DNA of 64,000 nt from Ignelater luminosus (lineage: Eukaryota; Arthropoda; Insecta; Coleoptera; Elateridae), in NCBI GenBank assembly GCA_011009095.1, contig VTPC01090678.1:161271-225270 (forward strand), written 5' to 3'. Every line of letters starts with the position of its first letter. Position 1 is the stretch's first letter. Shown one piece after another: positions 45,560-57,602 of the stretch. A program made the translations under genes and the position numbers. The notes beneath the pieces are model-generated. The model did no database searches. It was not told the DNA's origin and was given only the letters and a program-made list of their open reading frames with translations.

Positions 45560-46927
45560 TTATTTGAGAGAATTTAGAAGGTCTGGAAGTGATTGTAGGA
45601 ATGCGGTTGAAATGTCTTTTTTGTTAATGCCGTCTATGGCTAGGGTAGTAATTGTTGAAGAAGTTGTAGGTTGCTGGTGTAGGCAGTAGTTGATGTAGGA
45701 GTGCTGGATTTTCGTTGGGGATCATCGGTTGAGTAGCTGTTGTGGGTCTTGAAACTGGAATTTGTAATTGTACTACAGTGGCGTAAGTGTTTGGGTAAGT
45801 TGTATTGGCTGTCTTGGAATTCTTCAAGTGGTACGTTAAACATGAGGGAAGATTGTAGGCTGGCAAGGTTGGTGGTAATACAGAAGTGTTGGCCATAGGT
45901 TTTTCGGTGACTAATTTGGGAAAGCAAGGGCAGCCACGATAGCTGGCTGGGTGGCTGCCTTTGCAGTTAGCACATGTCGCTGGTTGTTCTTTTGTTTGTG
46001 GCATTCCGTGATATGGTGGTTGTCTCCGCATTTTACGCAGCGAGGTGCAGAGTGGCAACCACGCTGTGTATGCCGGAAACCTTGACATCGGTGGCATTGA
46101 GGGACGGAGTTTTGTTTTGCTCGAAGAGTTTCTGTTTTGACTGTTAAGGAAAACACAGATTTTATATTCTAACTGTCTTTGTAGTTTCCTGTTCGAGTAA
46201 GGAGGACGAGTACTAGGAGGATAGGTCCTCTATCTTTTCCTATGTGTAAGCGGGTGACACGCTGTACGGAAAAGTCTTACGCTTGTAAATCGGCTGCCAT
46301 GTCATAAGTGGCGAGATCCTCTGGGATACCTCTGAGAACTACACGTAAAGGTTTGTCTTCTTTTAGTTGATAGGTATAGAAGGATACCCGGACGTCGTCG
46401 AGGTAGTGGATCATATTACGGTAGTCCTCCACACTGACGGAATGCACGCTGATGCCGTCAGGGAGGTTTTTTGCTTTCGAGAAGTTCATTTTGAGTCGAG
46501 TGAACTCGCTGGATAGTGTAATCCATTTGTTTTTCTCCGTAATTATTATGGGAGGTATTTTGGATTTTGTGACATTAGTAAGGATATCAGGTTCGGGGCT
46601 GGTATCATCCATAGTTTCATTTTCAAGAATTTCCAATCTACTGGTGGTTTCAATTTCGGGAGGGTCGCTTTCGGTGGAGTCTCGCCGTGTTCTTTTTTTT
46701 AAGTTTTTACTTGAAACAGGGGTAAAATCTTGTTCATTCGGTTTGGGATTTGAAATGTTAGAATTGAGGTTAGTGTTTTTATTTATTGCGAAGTTTGATG
46801 TTTCTGGTTTTGAAGGATTTTCTGTTGCTATGAGCTGTATGCCATACTTCCTCTTACTATATTCGAGGACTTGGGTAACGAAGTTGTTTAAAGCATCTTT
46901 ATCCATTTCCTCTATTTTTCTGGACAT
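45560..46927 (-). pseudogene. Jockey-type LINE ORF1 (gag-like), broken
   Basis: Starting at the ATG at 46927, a 216-codon stretch has a Ser/Pro/Asn-rich, charged N-terminus and then the zinc-finger-associated region (KPLRVVLRGIPEDLATYDM). It hits a stop at about 46276. The same frame continues past a second stop (about 46166) into the first knuckles, CHRCQGFRHTQRGC and CVKCGDNHHITEC. Near 45985 the frame shifts, and the third knuckle, CANCKGSHPASYRGC, is read, followed by a Pro/Thr/Asn-rich tail. A last frame carries LAIDGINKKDISTAFLQSL and stops at 45560. Three CCHC motifs after a PRE_C2HC-like region are typical of Jockey-clade ORF1. No ORF2 follows, so the element is 3'-truncated or was broken later. 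Confidence 0.75.
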
Positions 46928-46929
46928 TT

Positions 46930-49441
46930 TTATAGCGCAAAGTGCACTACGCTTTTGACAGGTTTTGACCTTTTTAAATTTTAGTTTTTTCTAAAATAAA
47001 AGTTTGTTAAAGGATATAATTTTTGGACACGGGTGAATCCTGAACAGGACTGTTTGTAAAAACCATTTTACAAGTTTTTTATTTCGACTGGAAGCTAATG
47101 AAAAAAGACTTGTTTGTGGAGCTTATTTCAAGTTGACATTGACATAAGGAGTCATGGCCAACTCTCAAAAACATTCATGTGAATTCCCTGAGGTGCAACA
47201 CTGACCTTAAAGTCTGCAATTTTCTCAGCTTATAAATCAAAAGTGAAAAACTTAAACGTATAAAAAGCACTTGTAAGAGAAAAATATTTCCTTGGAATAA
47301 TGAAGTAAAAAGTGCCGTAAACGATATTAAAGGCGCTCTGCGTGCTTTCGTTCATAGCTAAAGGCATACGTAGATTACATAAAAATTTCCTTTTGTATTG
47401 TCATGATTAAAAGTTTGTGCAGGAAAATTGTTAACTTTTTTAACTCTCTCGTAACAAGTAAACTTGTCTGGTCATTATGTTCGGTTGGTAAAAGAAGAGT
47501 TATCTAGAACTGACTTGAATGTAATCAGTACGTTTATGAAAAAGGAAGATGCAACAATATAAATCCAACAACTGAACTGGTAAAGGATTCAAAACCGTCA
47601 GAACAACTTTATTTTGTGATCTACGCAAAACTCGAGTTAGAGTGTAGGATGTGATTTTTTCGTTTTGAACACTGAATTTTTTCTGGTGCAACAAATTAAA
47701 ATATGTAAATTTGTAAATATTAAGGTTTATCATTTATTCCTTTTATAAACTTTTCCATGCAAAATCTTCTTATCTTTATTATTCCTGGGAATTAAGGTTG
47801 ACTCGCTATCACGACTACTATATAAATTCTGAAAGGCGAAGGTCAAAAAGTGTGAATTAATGTAATATCTTACTAAGCTTTCAGATTTTTACGGGAAAGT
47901 ATAGATAAGAATTATCCATGAAAAAGCATCACTTGAAAATATACAAAGATAATACATTCAAGATTGTTATATAAAGATATCATTTCTATTTTTTTCAGTA
48001 AGCTGTAGATGTTTTCTATTTTTCTAATTTTCTGTACGTTCCATTTTATTTTGTTGAGAATTATATGAAATCCGAAAAAACACCTGAGACATTTCGTTTT
48101 CATTCCTTTAAAGTAGAATTTTATACAAAAATAGAAAATTCCAATAATTTCCATATGCAAACATCAAATTCGAAACCATTAATTAAAAACAAACAAATAT
48201 AAGCAAAGGGATCTCATTTTAGGAGTATTTATCGTGACTTATAGAACGTCAAACAAAATTCCCGAACATCCTCTTCGTCTGCTAGCTTCAGGATATTGCA
48301 TATCGACATTGAAGTGATAATCCCGCTTATATACGATGTGAATTTAGGATCATTTTAGCGAACAAGTGGTTTAAGGGTTAAATCAACCCCTATTCAACAT
48401 CGCAAGCGTCTTAGTTGCGGTTTCGCTAAAGCGCGGAGAAAAGAGAAATATATTGCATCTGTCTAATCTTTGCATATTAAATTTTGCTTTTGTGTGTGTT
48501 AGCATTGTAATTAAATTGTAAATCTGTTCCGTTTGTGTGTTTATGTAGTATGTATTTATATTACTATTTCATTTAAATGTATTATAAAGGTTATTGTTAT
48601 TCGCTCATAATAAGTAATATAAATAATGTTTATGCAAATTTCCCAAGGTGCAAACTCGCCTCTATTATCATTTATATGCATGATTGCTTATAATAATTTA
48701 ATTTTATACAAAAGCGCGACGCACGCTTTGTTTCCATCTTACATAGCAAGTGAACGAGAAAAGAAGTATCATAAAATGTGTGGTAAATTACATCAGTCAC
48801 GACTTTTTCTTCTTTCGATTCGTGACACTTAAAGCTCGACAAGGACGTCGTTACCTAATAAAGGTTCTTCTCGAGATGTTTTTCAAGACTTTATAAAGGA
48901 AGTGAGTAATTAAATATAGTTAATTGATTCTATTTTGAAAGAAGAAGGTAAACACTATAAAATGCTGTGGAAAAATCCTTGAACAATGATTTGAAAAGAG
49001 CTAGTTTTCAATGAAAACAAAAACTTACAGTGATATTTAAAAGAATGCGTTTCTAACTAAGACATAAACTTGTTCTTTGTATGTATTATAAAGGTTATTA
49101 ATATATTTCAATGCAACAATTGTTAATAGAAGATGAAAGTAAATGATTCTCTTTTATTTAAATTACATAGTTAATTTTGCATCATAAAGATAAGAAGGCA
49201 GTTGTTGACTAATACTGCAATTAAATGTACAGAATTTTGCATAATAAAGAAGGTTTTTTAACTGTATCGAGAGAGTTATAGAATAATGCTACACGTGTGG
49301 TATGAATACATTTTATTATGAATTCACTTAATAGCCCCAATAAATAATTCTTTTTGGTTTCACTTATAACAGCTGGAAAATTTATTTTTCTAAATTCAGA
49401 TAAGTACAAACACGTCACCATCGAATATCTATTAGTGTACA
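46930..49441. other. No gene seen
   Basis: AT-rich; the first ~100 bp may be the 5' untranslated part of the Jockey-type element. No other motif or repeat was recognised. Confidence 0.4.
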
Positions 49442-49443
49442 TA

Positions 49444-51085
49444 CAGTTGCTCAACGTGAAAGTCGGACAATTAAATATAAATAGATTTTCTCTAAAAATT
49501 ACAACAAAGATTTTGCCTGAGAAATAAAATTATCATACTTATGGATCAATAAAGGAGCCAGCATTAGATTTTTTTGAAAATAAGAAAATTAATTTTCTTT
49601 AGTCATAATCATTACAGAATATCAAAGAAATGATAGCAAATTTAACATCAAAATGAAACTCGGACGGTTTCGATAGCTTGTGTTATCTAGCCGGCGTGCA
49701 CGGCACATTTTCGATAATGTTGAAAATTTTAGTTCAAATTTGGTTTCTACTACAAACCGTCTATATTAGTGTAGTTTTACAAAAATGGGAAGACAACGTG
49801 GTCAAACCTCTATCTAACTAAGAGAATTGGTTCTGAAGCATCACAATAAGGGTAAAACAGTTAGGGAAATTGGAGAAATAGTTGATCGTAGTCACTCTAC
49901 AGTTCGTGATATCATAAGCCGGTTTACGAAATTTAATATTATAGCAAATAAACCAAAAAAGAATGCGTGAAAAATATTTAATGAGGCGGACGAAAGATGG
50001 ATCATAAGCCAAATAAGGAAAAATCCGAAATTGAGTGCTCCCAAACTGGCGGTCGAAGTAGAAAAATATCTTGGTAAAAAAGCACACACCCAAAACTATA
50101 AGGATTATTTTAAAGAAACATCAATTTAATGGACGAGTTGTCCGAAAACAGCCATACATTAGTAAAACAAATAGAATTAAAAGATTGAAGTTTGCTAAGG
50201 AGCACTCAAATAAAGATTTTTCCTTTTGGAATCGGGTGTTATTCACTCATGAAAGTAAAATTAATATTTTTGGGTCTGACAGTAGCACCTACATCTGGAG
50301 GAAAGCAAATGAAGAGTTGCGGCGGCAGAATTTAAAGCCGACTGTCAAACACGGTGGAGGATCGGTAATGGTATGGGGCTGCATGTCAGCTGCTGGTCCT
50401 GGAAAATTACAAATAATTGATGGAATAATGAATAAGGATGTGTATTTATCAATTTTAGAAAAGAATCTTCACGAAAGCGTACAAAAATTAGGAATCAGTG
50501 ATGATTTTTATTTTTATCAGGACAACGATCCAAAACATAAGGCTTATAAAATACGGTCTTGGTTGCTTTATAATTGCCTGCATGTCTTGGAAACACCTCC
50601 ACAGTCTCCTGATATTATTGCTATAGAAAATCTATGGAGCTATTTGAAAGCACAGGTGCGGAAACACACTATTTCTTCAAGAACAGACCTAAAAAGAATA
50701 ATTCTTGAAGAATGGAAAAAGATACCTCCTGCCTTATGTGAGAAAATAGTTAGATCAATGCCCAAAAGATTAAAAAGTGTCAAAAAGAGTAAAGGCCTTC
50801 CCACAAAGTATTGATTTTAAAATAATTGATTGTTATATAAGTTTTAATTATAATTTCTGTGATTGTCCGAGTTTTATTTTGATATTAAGTTTGTATTTAA
50901 TTTAGAATTAATTATTTTTTTGCTTTATTTTTTGAATTTATTGATTTTTCTTTTATTAAATGTATACAGTAAACTGCCACTTAATAGAGTATCTACTTTA
51001 TTTCAATTTATTGTAATATTATTTTTTAATTTATTAATAATTATACATTTTCATAACAGCGTCCGAGTTTCACTTTGAGCAACTG
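49444..51085 (+). mobile_element. Tc1-type element (DD34E), 1,642 bp, inactivated
   Basis: Ends are inverted repeats of about 26 bp: CAGTTGCTCAA at 49444 against TTGAGCAACTG up to 51085, with two mismatches further in. TA flanks both sides (49442-49443, 51086-51087). It carries a single decayed transposase gene on the plus strand. Confidence 0.92.
49785..50814 (+). pseudogene. Tc1 transposase pseudogene, first catalytic Asp replaced by His
   Basis: The ATG at 49785 begins MGRQRGQTSI, then an in-frame TAA (49815-49817). The helix-turn-helix continues as NKGKTVREIGEIVDRSHSTV to a TGA at 49968-49970. A frameshift near 50070 leads into a 247-codon open stretch. There the first catalytic block reads VLFTHESKINIFG (His for Asp). 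GGGSVMVWGCMSA follows, then YFYQDNDPKHKA and SPDIIAIENLWSYLK with 34 residues between the second Asp and the Glu (DD34E). Two stops, one frameshift and the lost Asp make it inactive although most of the core is open. Confidence 0.9.
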
Positions 51086-51089
51086 TACA

Positions 51090-51925
51090 TATCATAAAAG
51101 TAAATGTAATGTAAGGAATCTAGTGTAGATTCTTGTGGTATACATACTAGTTTATGTCTATCATAACTTCTATAATAATTTAGTATTACTGAAGGTTTGT
51201 TATGTTGTAGCATGTATTAATAGTAATAACTGAGAATAAATTAAGTTAAGAAAACCATCAAAGTACAACGAGTTCTATTCGAAGAAATATACTACAATAA
51301 TCTTGAAAAAAATGAAAATACCTTTTAGGCAAGGTACGATAAACCTATCAGTCGAAATGTACAGTACTTTACAAATAGGCTTTATGGCTGTCATAGGAAG
51401 AATTTTTCTAATTGTCACTGTTTAGGATTTGTAAATAAGAAGACTGATTCAAAAGATTAAGCAACTTACTCAACCTTAATAAGGTTTCTTTACTAATAAA
51501 ATTAGCGTTTGTTCTCATAAGACTTCGTAAACGTGCAACAGTTATTACTTGTGCTTGTGCACAACTAATTGCTACTGATGTGGTATATCATATGATTAAT
51601 GCAACGGATTTTATCTTTATGGAATTTTTTAGTCCCAAAAATTTCTAACATATATGATTACCTGATTTACTTTTACACTATCAGATTGGTTTTCTGAAAA
51701 GTCAATGAATATTTTTGTATTCCTATATTTAAATCACTTCTATATTATAACAACGTCTAACCCTTCATCCATTATTTCTCGTGCATAATCTATCGTTTGA
51801 AATTAAAACAAACTGACATTCCTCGTTTTTAAGTATATCTAGTAAAACTACGTACGTCCTTCAGATAATAAAATATCTTTTTTGTTGTGCAACTTTGTTA
51901 ATGAGAAAAAACTTTCATAATTTAT
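51090..51925. other. No gene seen
   Basis: AT-rich with no recognised feature. Confidence 0.4.
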
Positions 51926-52133
51926 TGTAACGAGCCATCCCTCGAATATACTAGAGAAGTCTCGAACGGACTCGGCGTTGGCAGTCGAATATACCGGAGG
52001 AGTTTGGAACAGTCCGACCGTTGAATGTGCGAGAGAAGGCGCGTACCTTCTAAGCCCATCGAGAGGAACGAGAAAACGTATATAAGCGGTAGCATGAATA
52101 GAACCAGGGAGTTCTGCAGTAAATAACCGCGTG
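51926..52133 (+). promoter_or_regulatory. GC-richer TATA-containing block: LTR-like or heat-shock-type promoter
   Basis: The block starts TGTAACGAGCC and has two similar segments, each beginning TCGAATATAC and followed by GAAC. It contains several GAA/TTC-like triplets resembling degenerate heat-shock elements, a TATA box (TATATAA at about 52079-52085) and an initiator-like GCAGT about 35 bp downstream. After the 4-kb insertion that follows, the sequence resumes as GTTACA, which would close a TG...CA long terminal repeat. A solo LTR is the simplest reading. A relic heat-shock gene promoter is the alternative, since no coding sequence follows. Confidence 0.4.
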
Positions 52134-52136
52134 TAC

Positions 52137-52745
52137 CCAAGCAGCACACAATATTATAAAAATATTTTCAAAAAATATTCCAGTAATATTAAATGTAACA
52201 GTTTTGAATATTTTTTGCTTATATTAGCTGAAAATATTTGCTGGATATTTTCTCAGAATGTTTTGTTAATATTCGGTAATAACATTATAAAAACATTATT
52301 CTATAATATTAAGATAATATTTGTAACGAATATTACAGTTATATTTGGTACCAAGCAGTACACAATATTACAATAATATTTTCAAAAAATATTCTAGTAA
52401 TATTAGATGTAACATTTTTGAATATTTTCCTTATATTATCTTAAAATATTTTTTTGATATATTCTCATAATCTTCTGTTAATATTCGGTAATAACATTGT
52501 ATGAACATTATTCCATAATATTAAAATAATATTTGTAAGGAATATTTAAATTATATTTGGTGCCAAGCAGAACACAATATTACAGTAATATTTTCAAAAA
52601 ATATTGCAGTATTATTAAATGTAACAATTTTGAATACTTTCTTAATATTTTCTCATAATGTTCCGCTAATATTCGGTAGCAACCTTGTATGAATATTTAC
52701 TTCTTAATATTGAGATAATATTAGTAACGAATATAATAACTACCT
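52137..52745. repeat. Tandem repeat, about 213 bp x 2.8, AATATT-rich
   Basis: CCAAGCAG followed by ACACAATATTA recurs at 52137, 52351 and 52563 (periods 214 and 212). Shared internal blocks include ATATTTTCAAAAAATATT and ATATTCGGTA. Each unit starts with the terminal motif of the element, so the element's left end itself appears to have been amplified. Confidence 0.85.
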
Positions 52746-53046
52746 ACATAACATTTAATATTCAAGTGTATGTATAATTAAATGGACCCCATTCAAATTG
52801 GAGTGTACTCATATAAAATAATACAAATACAAGGAAAGTCTTCCAAAAGTTTTAAATATGTGAAAATTGTGTAACGTACCCCTAGGCAGATCTGTTTCGA
52901 CTTTATTCATGCTGCCCTATATATAGAGCTCAAATAACGACATGCATAGCATGAAGCTTTAGCGGGGACATCTCATAGTCATCACCGCAAGCACACAAGA
53001 TGCAAGGGTCAACGTGGCCCGACTCGCCAATTTAACATACATTACA

Positions 53047-53060
53047 TCTATCTATCTATC
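53047..53060. repeat. (TCTA)n microsatellite at the Helitron 5' end
   Basis: Four TCTA-type units run directly into the Helitron start. Confidence 0.8.
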
Positions 53061-53816
53061 TATATAAATAAAAATGAATCGCAAAAATGTATGAAGGCGT
53101 ATCACTTCACAACGACTGAACCAAATTGGATAATTCTTTTTTTGTTGTGTTTGTTATTATCAGGAGGTTTGTATAAAAGAAAATTTCCAAAAAAATGTAC
53201 GGAAAGACGTAAAAAAAACATTTTTTCTCTTATATGTCATTTCGAGTGGTTCCCGAAGTATACAATAGATGGTGCCGCCGGCAGGGTGGCGAAAGTGTCG
53301 AAGTGTATGTAAGGAAGTTTTCCCTAACTTTGAGGCAATTTGAAAAATGTAATGGTCAAAAACTCCTTTTGAATAATACAAAAATCATACTACGTGTTTA
53401 TTTATTGTGATCTTTAGTTACAAAACAAGTCGTACATTACATATTTTTCCGAATACATTTTTCTAAAGTACCAAATCAAAGAAGAATTTGAATAAAACAT
53501 AAAATGTGTAGGTAATTCAAATTATGAAACTTGCAACACTTCAACATTCGGATACACTTTAATTAGCTAATGTCTCTTTCTTTTTTTTTTTGTTATGGCG
53601 CAATACTCATTCGAGAGTCGGCAAACTATCGGCGCTCTTTTTGTACCGTCCAAATGGAAAAACTAAAAATGTGGTTTATTACAAAGCTTTACAATAAAGT
53701 ATATAAATTCTTAAGATTTTTCTTTTATTTTAATCGTAATTTAATTTCTAAATGGAAAATTGTCTTATTTTTTTCATAAGGTACTCCACCCGTGCGAAGC
53801 CGTGGCGGGCAGCTAG
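53059..53816 (+). mobile_element. Non-autonomous Helitron-like element, 758 bp
   Basis: It begins TCTATATAAATAAAAATG after an A and ends CGTGGCGGGCAGCTAG before a T, matching the A|TC...CTAG|T insertion pattern of Helitrons. The GC-rich end (CCCGTGCGAAGCCGTGGCGGG) with a possible small stem is like that of insect Helitrons. No Rep/helicase is encoded. The start could be shifted by a TCTA unit. Confidence 0.6.
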
Positions 53817-53819
53817 TTT

Positions 53820-55715
53820 AATATACAAATGTATGTATAATTTTAAAACTTTTGGAGAAGATTTTTCTTGAATTTTATTATTTATATAAACATAGTTCAA
53901 TTTTTGAATATAGACCCGTTTAGGATTAAGTGCTTTATTGTACAGTTCTAGTTAAGAAATAACCGTTATCCGTAGTAGAAGTAAGGAACTCTGCGCACTG
54001 CATCACGGTCGTCCAGAAAGCTCAAATTAGAAATCCAAAAGGGAATTATAAACTAATTTGAAATACGTTTTATTAGTAATGTAGCATTATTACAAAAATG
54101 ATTGTCTTTTCAAATCGTCTATTATTCCTTTTTATTTATGTGTATGACGCAGGAAACATAAGTTAGAAAAGTAGAATTTAGGGAAATTAAATTATTTTTA
54201 TGTTAAACGATTTAAATTGTTTATTTCATCTACATATAAGCTGAAACGTTTGATAACATACTATGCTGTAAACAACAACATTTGAATGTATCAAATCTTT
54301 TTTTATTTCATTTTGAAACGTATTTTATTTGACTTATATATTGCATCATTTTTCAGGTTTTCTAAAAAGGAATAAGAATCGTATCTATAAGAATATAATT
54401 AACGCAGTATTTTACAGTAATTTTTTTTAATTTATTTGTTTTATGATTATTGTGTTATTCACTCATCGAAAATATTGTTCTTTTTCATATTAATTCCAAT
54501 GAATTTAAATTTCTATTGTACACAGATGAAATAGTTAGTACACCTTTTCATCAATTTCATTCCATTTATTTGTTTTATATTCATAAAATTGTAAGTAATT
54601 TATTGTAAGAAGAAATTTATTTCAATAGTATAATTAATTCTCTTACTTTGATTATTCTTAACATTAGAAACCTATTTATTTATAAGAAAATTATTATACC
54701 AGAAATAAATTGGAAATTAGATATGAAGAATGAAGATGTATCTTTGAGGAATCTAAAAAATCTTAAATTCTAATAGGTAAATCCTGTTAGATAAAAATAC
54801 CTACTAAAAGGTGAATAGATTTAATTATTCAATTTTAAATAGATACCAGATATTGTTAATATTTTATTCAACAAACGTTCTTTTAGGAGAACGGGTTTTC
54901 ATAAACTCTTCAAACCGTGGTGGGTTAACACTTGGCAGGCAGGTAGTCGTTTTATAATACTTTTAGCGCTTTTACCTGCATCGTTTATCTTTCTAAACAT
55001 TAATGAATAAGAAAAGGATGCGTATAGCAACACAAGTAACGAGTATACGCTTATGGTTGGCATAATAAAGAAAGCATGGGCTAAAGGGAAATAGAAGATT
55101 TAAAGTTCTGGCGGATTTGTGCAGGCAGGATAATCCTAAACAGATCTAAATTAAAAAAACTATATACTCCAATGTGAATGAGGTACATACACTTTCTTGG
55201 TAATGAACTATTTTAACACCAAGCAAGAACTTCACAACGGACGCAAACAAAATCTGCGGAAATGGTAGAATGCGGTGTAATTTAACCATAAAGAAGAACG
55301 CTTTAACTAAATAGTCATAAATAATGAGCTCAGAAAGAAAAAGTTTTTGAAGTACAAGGGCGTATAGCACAAATAATTTGTGGCACCATCGAATTGTTTA
55401 TTATCTAAAAAGAAAGAAGGCAAACAGCATATTATATAATTAATACTTCTTTTATACAAAATCGGATACAACAACCAGGTTTCAATAAACATTTTATTTG
55501 CTTAAAGAGCACGTAATTATTGTTATTCTCTGCAAGGATCATGTGGTGATATTTTGGCGCCTGGATTCACAAATTTCTCTTGCAATGGACGTCATAGCTA
55601 AACCCACTAATTTCTCTTGCAAGGAAAATTTGTATAAGAAATCTTGTTATTATTTCATTGCCTTAGATATAAAGCCGGCAAACAAAACTTTTTAATACTC
55701 ATATTCATTTAAATG
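53820..55715. other. Interior of the 4-kb element, no gene
   Basis: AT-rich without a supported frame. The segment 53838-53890 is an imperfect inverted copy of 52807-52856, and TTTAATAT-CAA-TGTATGTATAATT occurs as a direct repeat at 52754 and 53818, either side of the Helitron. Confidence 0.45.
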
Positions 55716-56101
55716 TTTTTATTGACGCGTTGTACACGCAATCATTGTAAAAGTAATAATAATATATTTCCAAAATATCACTGTATTATTACACTTTAAT
55801 GTTAATATAATATTACTCCAAAGTTTTAAAGATAATATTACTTTACAACTTCTATATAACATTTTCTTTATATAATATGGAAATATTACCAGTAGTTACA
55901 AACTAAATATTAAGACAATATTTTCTAAAGGTTATGACAATAATATAAAAAAAAATTATCATTATGTTACCATAATATTTTTTCCGAATATTATATTATC
56001 TTACAATCAAATATTTACGTAATATTATCTGGACATCACGAATATTCGCATGACATTCGGAGTTGTCCTAATATTATCTGAATATTACTACTGCTTGGGT
56101 A

Positions 56102-56525
56102 GTTACAAACGAAACAAATGTAATAAGTGATAAATAAATTATCGTGTACATAAATAAATAAATAATTTAGGGTAAATAAATACTGGAAATAAATTGTAAT
56201 AAACCAAGTAAAAATAAATATTAAAAAAATAAATAGACGTTTTTATTAAAACGTAACATTATTAAGGAAACTTTTAGTAAAATCTTCTGGAAACTGCTTT
56301 TTCAGCAAAACGTTATTCTTTAGTCCTTCAAGACAGACAATATTAGTCCTAATCAAATGAAAACAACCATATCTATAAGACTACAAGCGATGCTATCCAA
56401 CCAACAAATACTGGAAAATACCGTCTTTGTACAGAATTTAAAGATATCGCAGGCTTCATACCAGAGACATATCACCAAATTGTCAACTCTACGGGAATTT
56501 AAAAAAAAGCTTGCAAAATTCTAAA
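56102..56525. other. A-rich stretch, no gene
   Basis: It begins GTTACAAACGAAAC, the continuation of the promoter-like block at 51926-52133, and then contains (AAAT)n-like repeats. No coding sequence follows. Confidence 0.4.
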
Positions 56526-56529
56526 CAGA

Positions 56530-56806
56530 AAGAATGCATTTAATTGAAATTTCATTTAGTATAAAAAAGGACTAAGTTCTAAATTTACTCAAAAATCAAA
56601 TTACCATGTTTGAACTGCACCTACAAAAAAAACTAACACGATTTTTTAACAAATTTGAAACTTTTTTACTGAAAAACAATTGATCGTTTAAATTAAATTA
56701 AACAATCGTGTTAGCTTTTTTGTAGGTGCATTTGAAACATGGCAATCTGATTTTTGAGTAAGTTTAGAACTTAGTCATTTTCTTACACTAAAATAATGCG
56801 TTTTTT
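56530..56806. repeat. Long inverted repeat (hairpin-forming), part of a MITE
   Basis: About 56530-56640 and 56703-56806 are inverted copies around an AT-rich loop. The inner 78 bp match closely (shared blocks GACTAAGTTCTAAA, ACTCAAAAATCA, GCACCTACAAAAAA). To the right the sequence continues to GGACACACTG followed by TA near 56967, an end like those of the mariner relatives at 20360 and 23914. The left end of such an element was not found. Confidence 0.6.
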
Positions 56807-56969
56807 AAATTTTTTTCATTATTGTTGGTATCATCAAAATTACATTACCATTATTGAAGGTTTTGAAACAAGCAGAAAATTTTATCAAAAGTGACATTTT
56901 GTCCTAAGACCAATAATAAAAAAGTTATTCCTCTTGTCAACTCAATCCACGGACACACTGTATATGATT

Positions 56970-57600
56970 GTAGTATGACCGACCAATCTTAAAGAAATTT
57001 CTTAATGTCAAAATGAAGATACCCATACCTAGTATCATACTCAAAAAACCTCTCAGTTTAGTGAGAATTACAGATACGTCCTTATATTATGAAACCCTGG
57101 ATATAAACAATGTTAAATCGATTATTATATTTTGAATTTTGCATGTCTCTTTAGATTCAACTTTCTCCCCTTTTGTAATATCAAATATTTGGAATGTGCC
57201 TCAGTCTGAATTCTCTAATCACTGCTGAGTTTTAAAAAAATATTTGTCATTACGGTTCAAAAACCTTCAATAGTTCTGTCCGTTGGAATATTCCCCTCTT
57301 ATAACTTTTTTATCAACGCTTCTTATTATAAAAGTCAACCAGTTAGTAATGGGTCATAGAAGAGACCATCATCTAGCCAGTTGTGCAATGGCTAGCCAGA
57401 AAGCCCCTACTGCTCTAATTATAGTAGTTTGTTATCTTATTTCCATTGCATCTGGTGATCATGATCAGCTCTTGGTTGAACCTCTGTGTTTGTTAGCCTA
57501 GTTCTGTAGGCTAATATAATAGTTTAGGAAAAGTTCTTTTAATACCTAAAAGACAGAAATCTATCGATTTTTGATATTGCACGATAAATTGTGTCTACTA
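56970..57600. other. No gene seen
   Basis: AT-rich; short frames only. Confidence 0.4.
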
Positions 57601-57602
57601 TA

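Larger units (their letters stand above)
52136..56099. mobile_element. 4-kb TA-flanked element with CCCAAGCAG ends and AATATT-rich subterminal repeats
   Basis: CCCAAGCAG at 52136 and CTGCTTGGG ending at 56099 are inverted and both sides are flanked by TA (52134-52135, 56100-56101). The subterminal ~600 bp (left) and ~380 bp (right) are packed with AATATT-type motifs. The interior has no transposase-like reading frame and holds a Helitron at 53059-53816. The element is therefore non-autonomous. I do not recognise its superfamily. Confidence 0.6.

Noticed and set aside
46452..46958. 168-codon plus-strand frame, apparently membrane-like
   Set aside because: It is the antisense of the Jockey-type ORF1 and its hydrophobicity comes from the complement of Lys/Asn/Glu-rich codons.
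51848..52147. Two minus-strand frames over the promoter-like block
   Set aside because: They cross the TATA-bearing regulatory-looking sequence and end at the transposon border; no protein motif.
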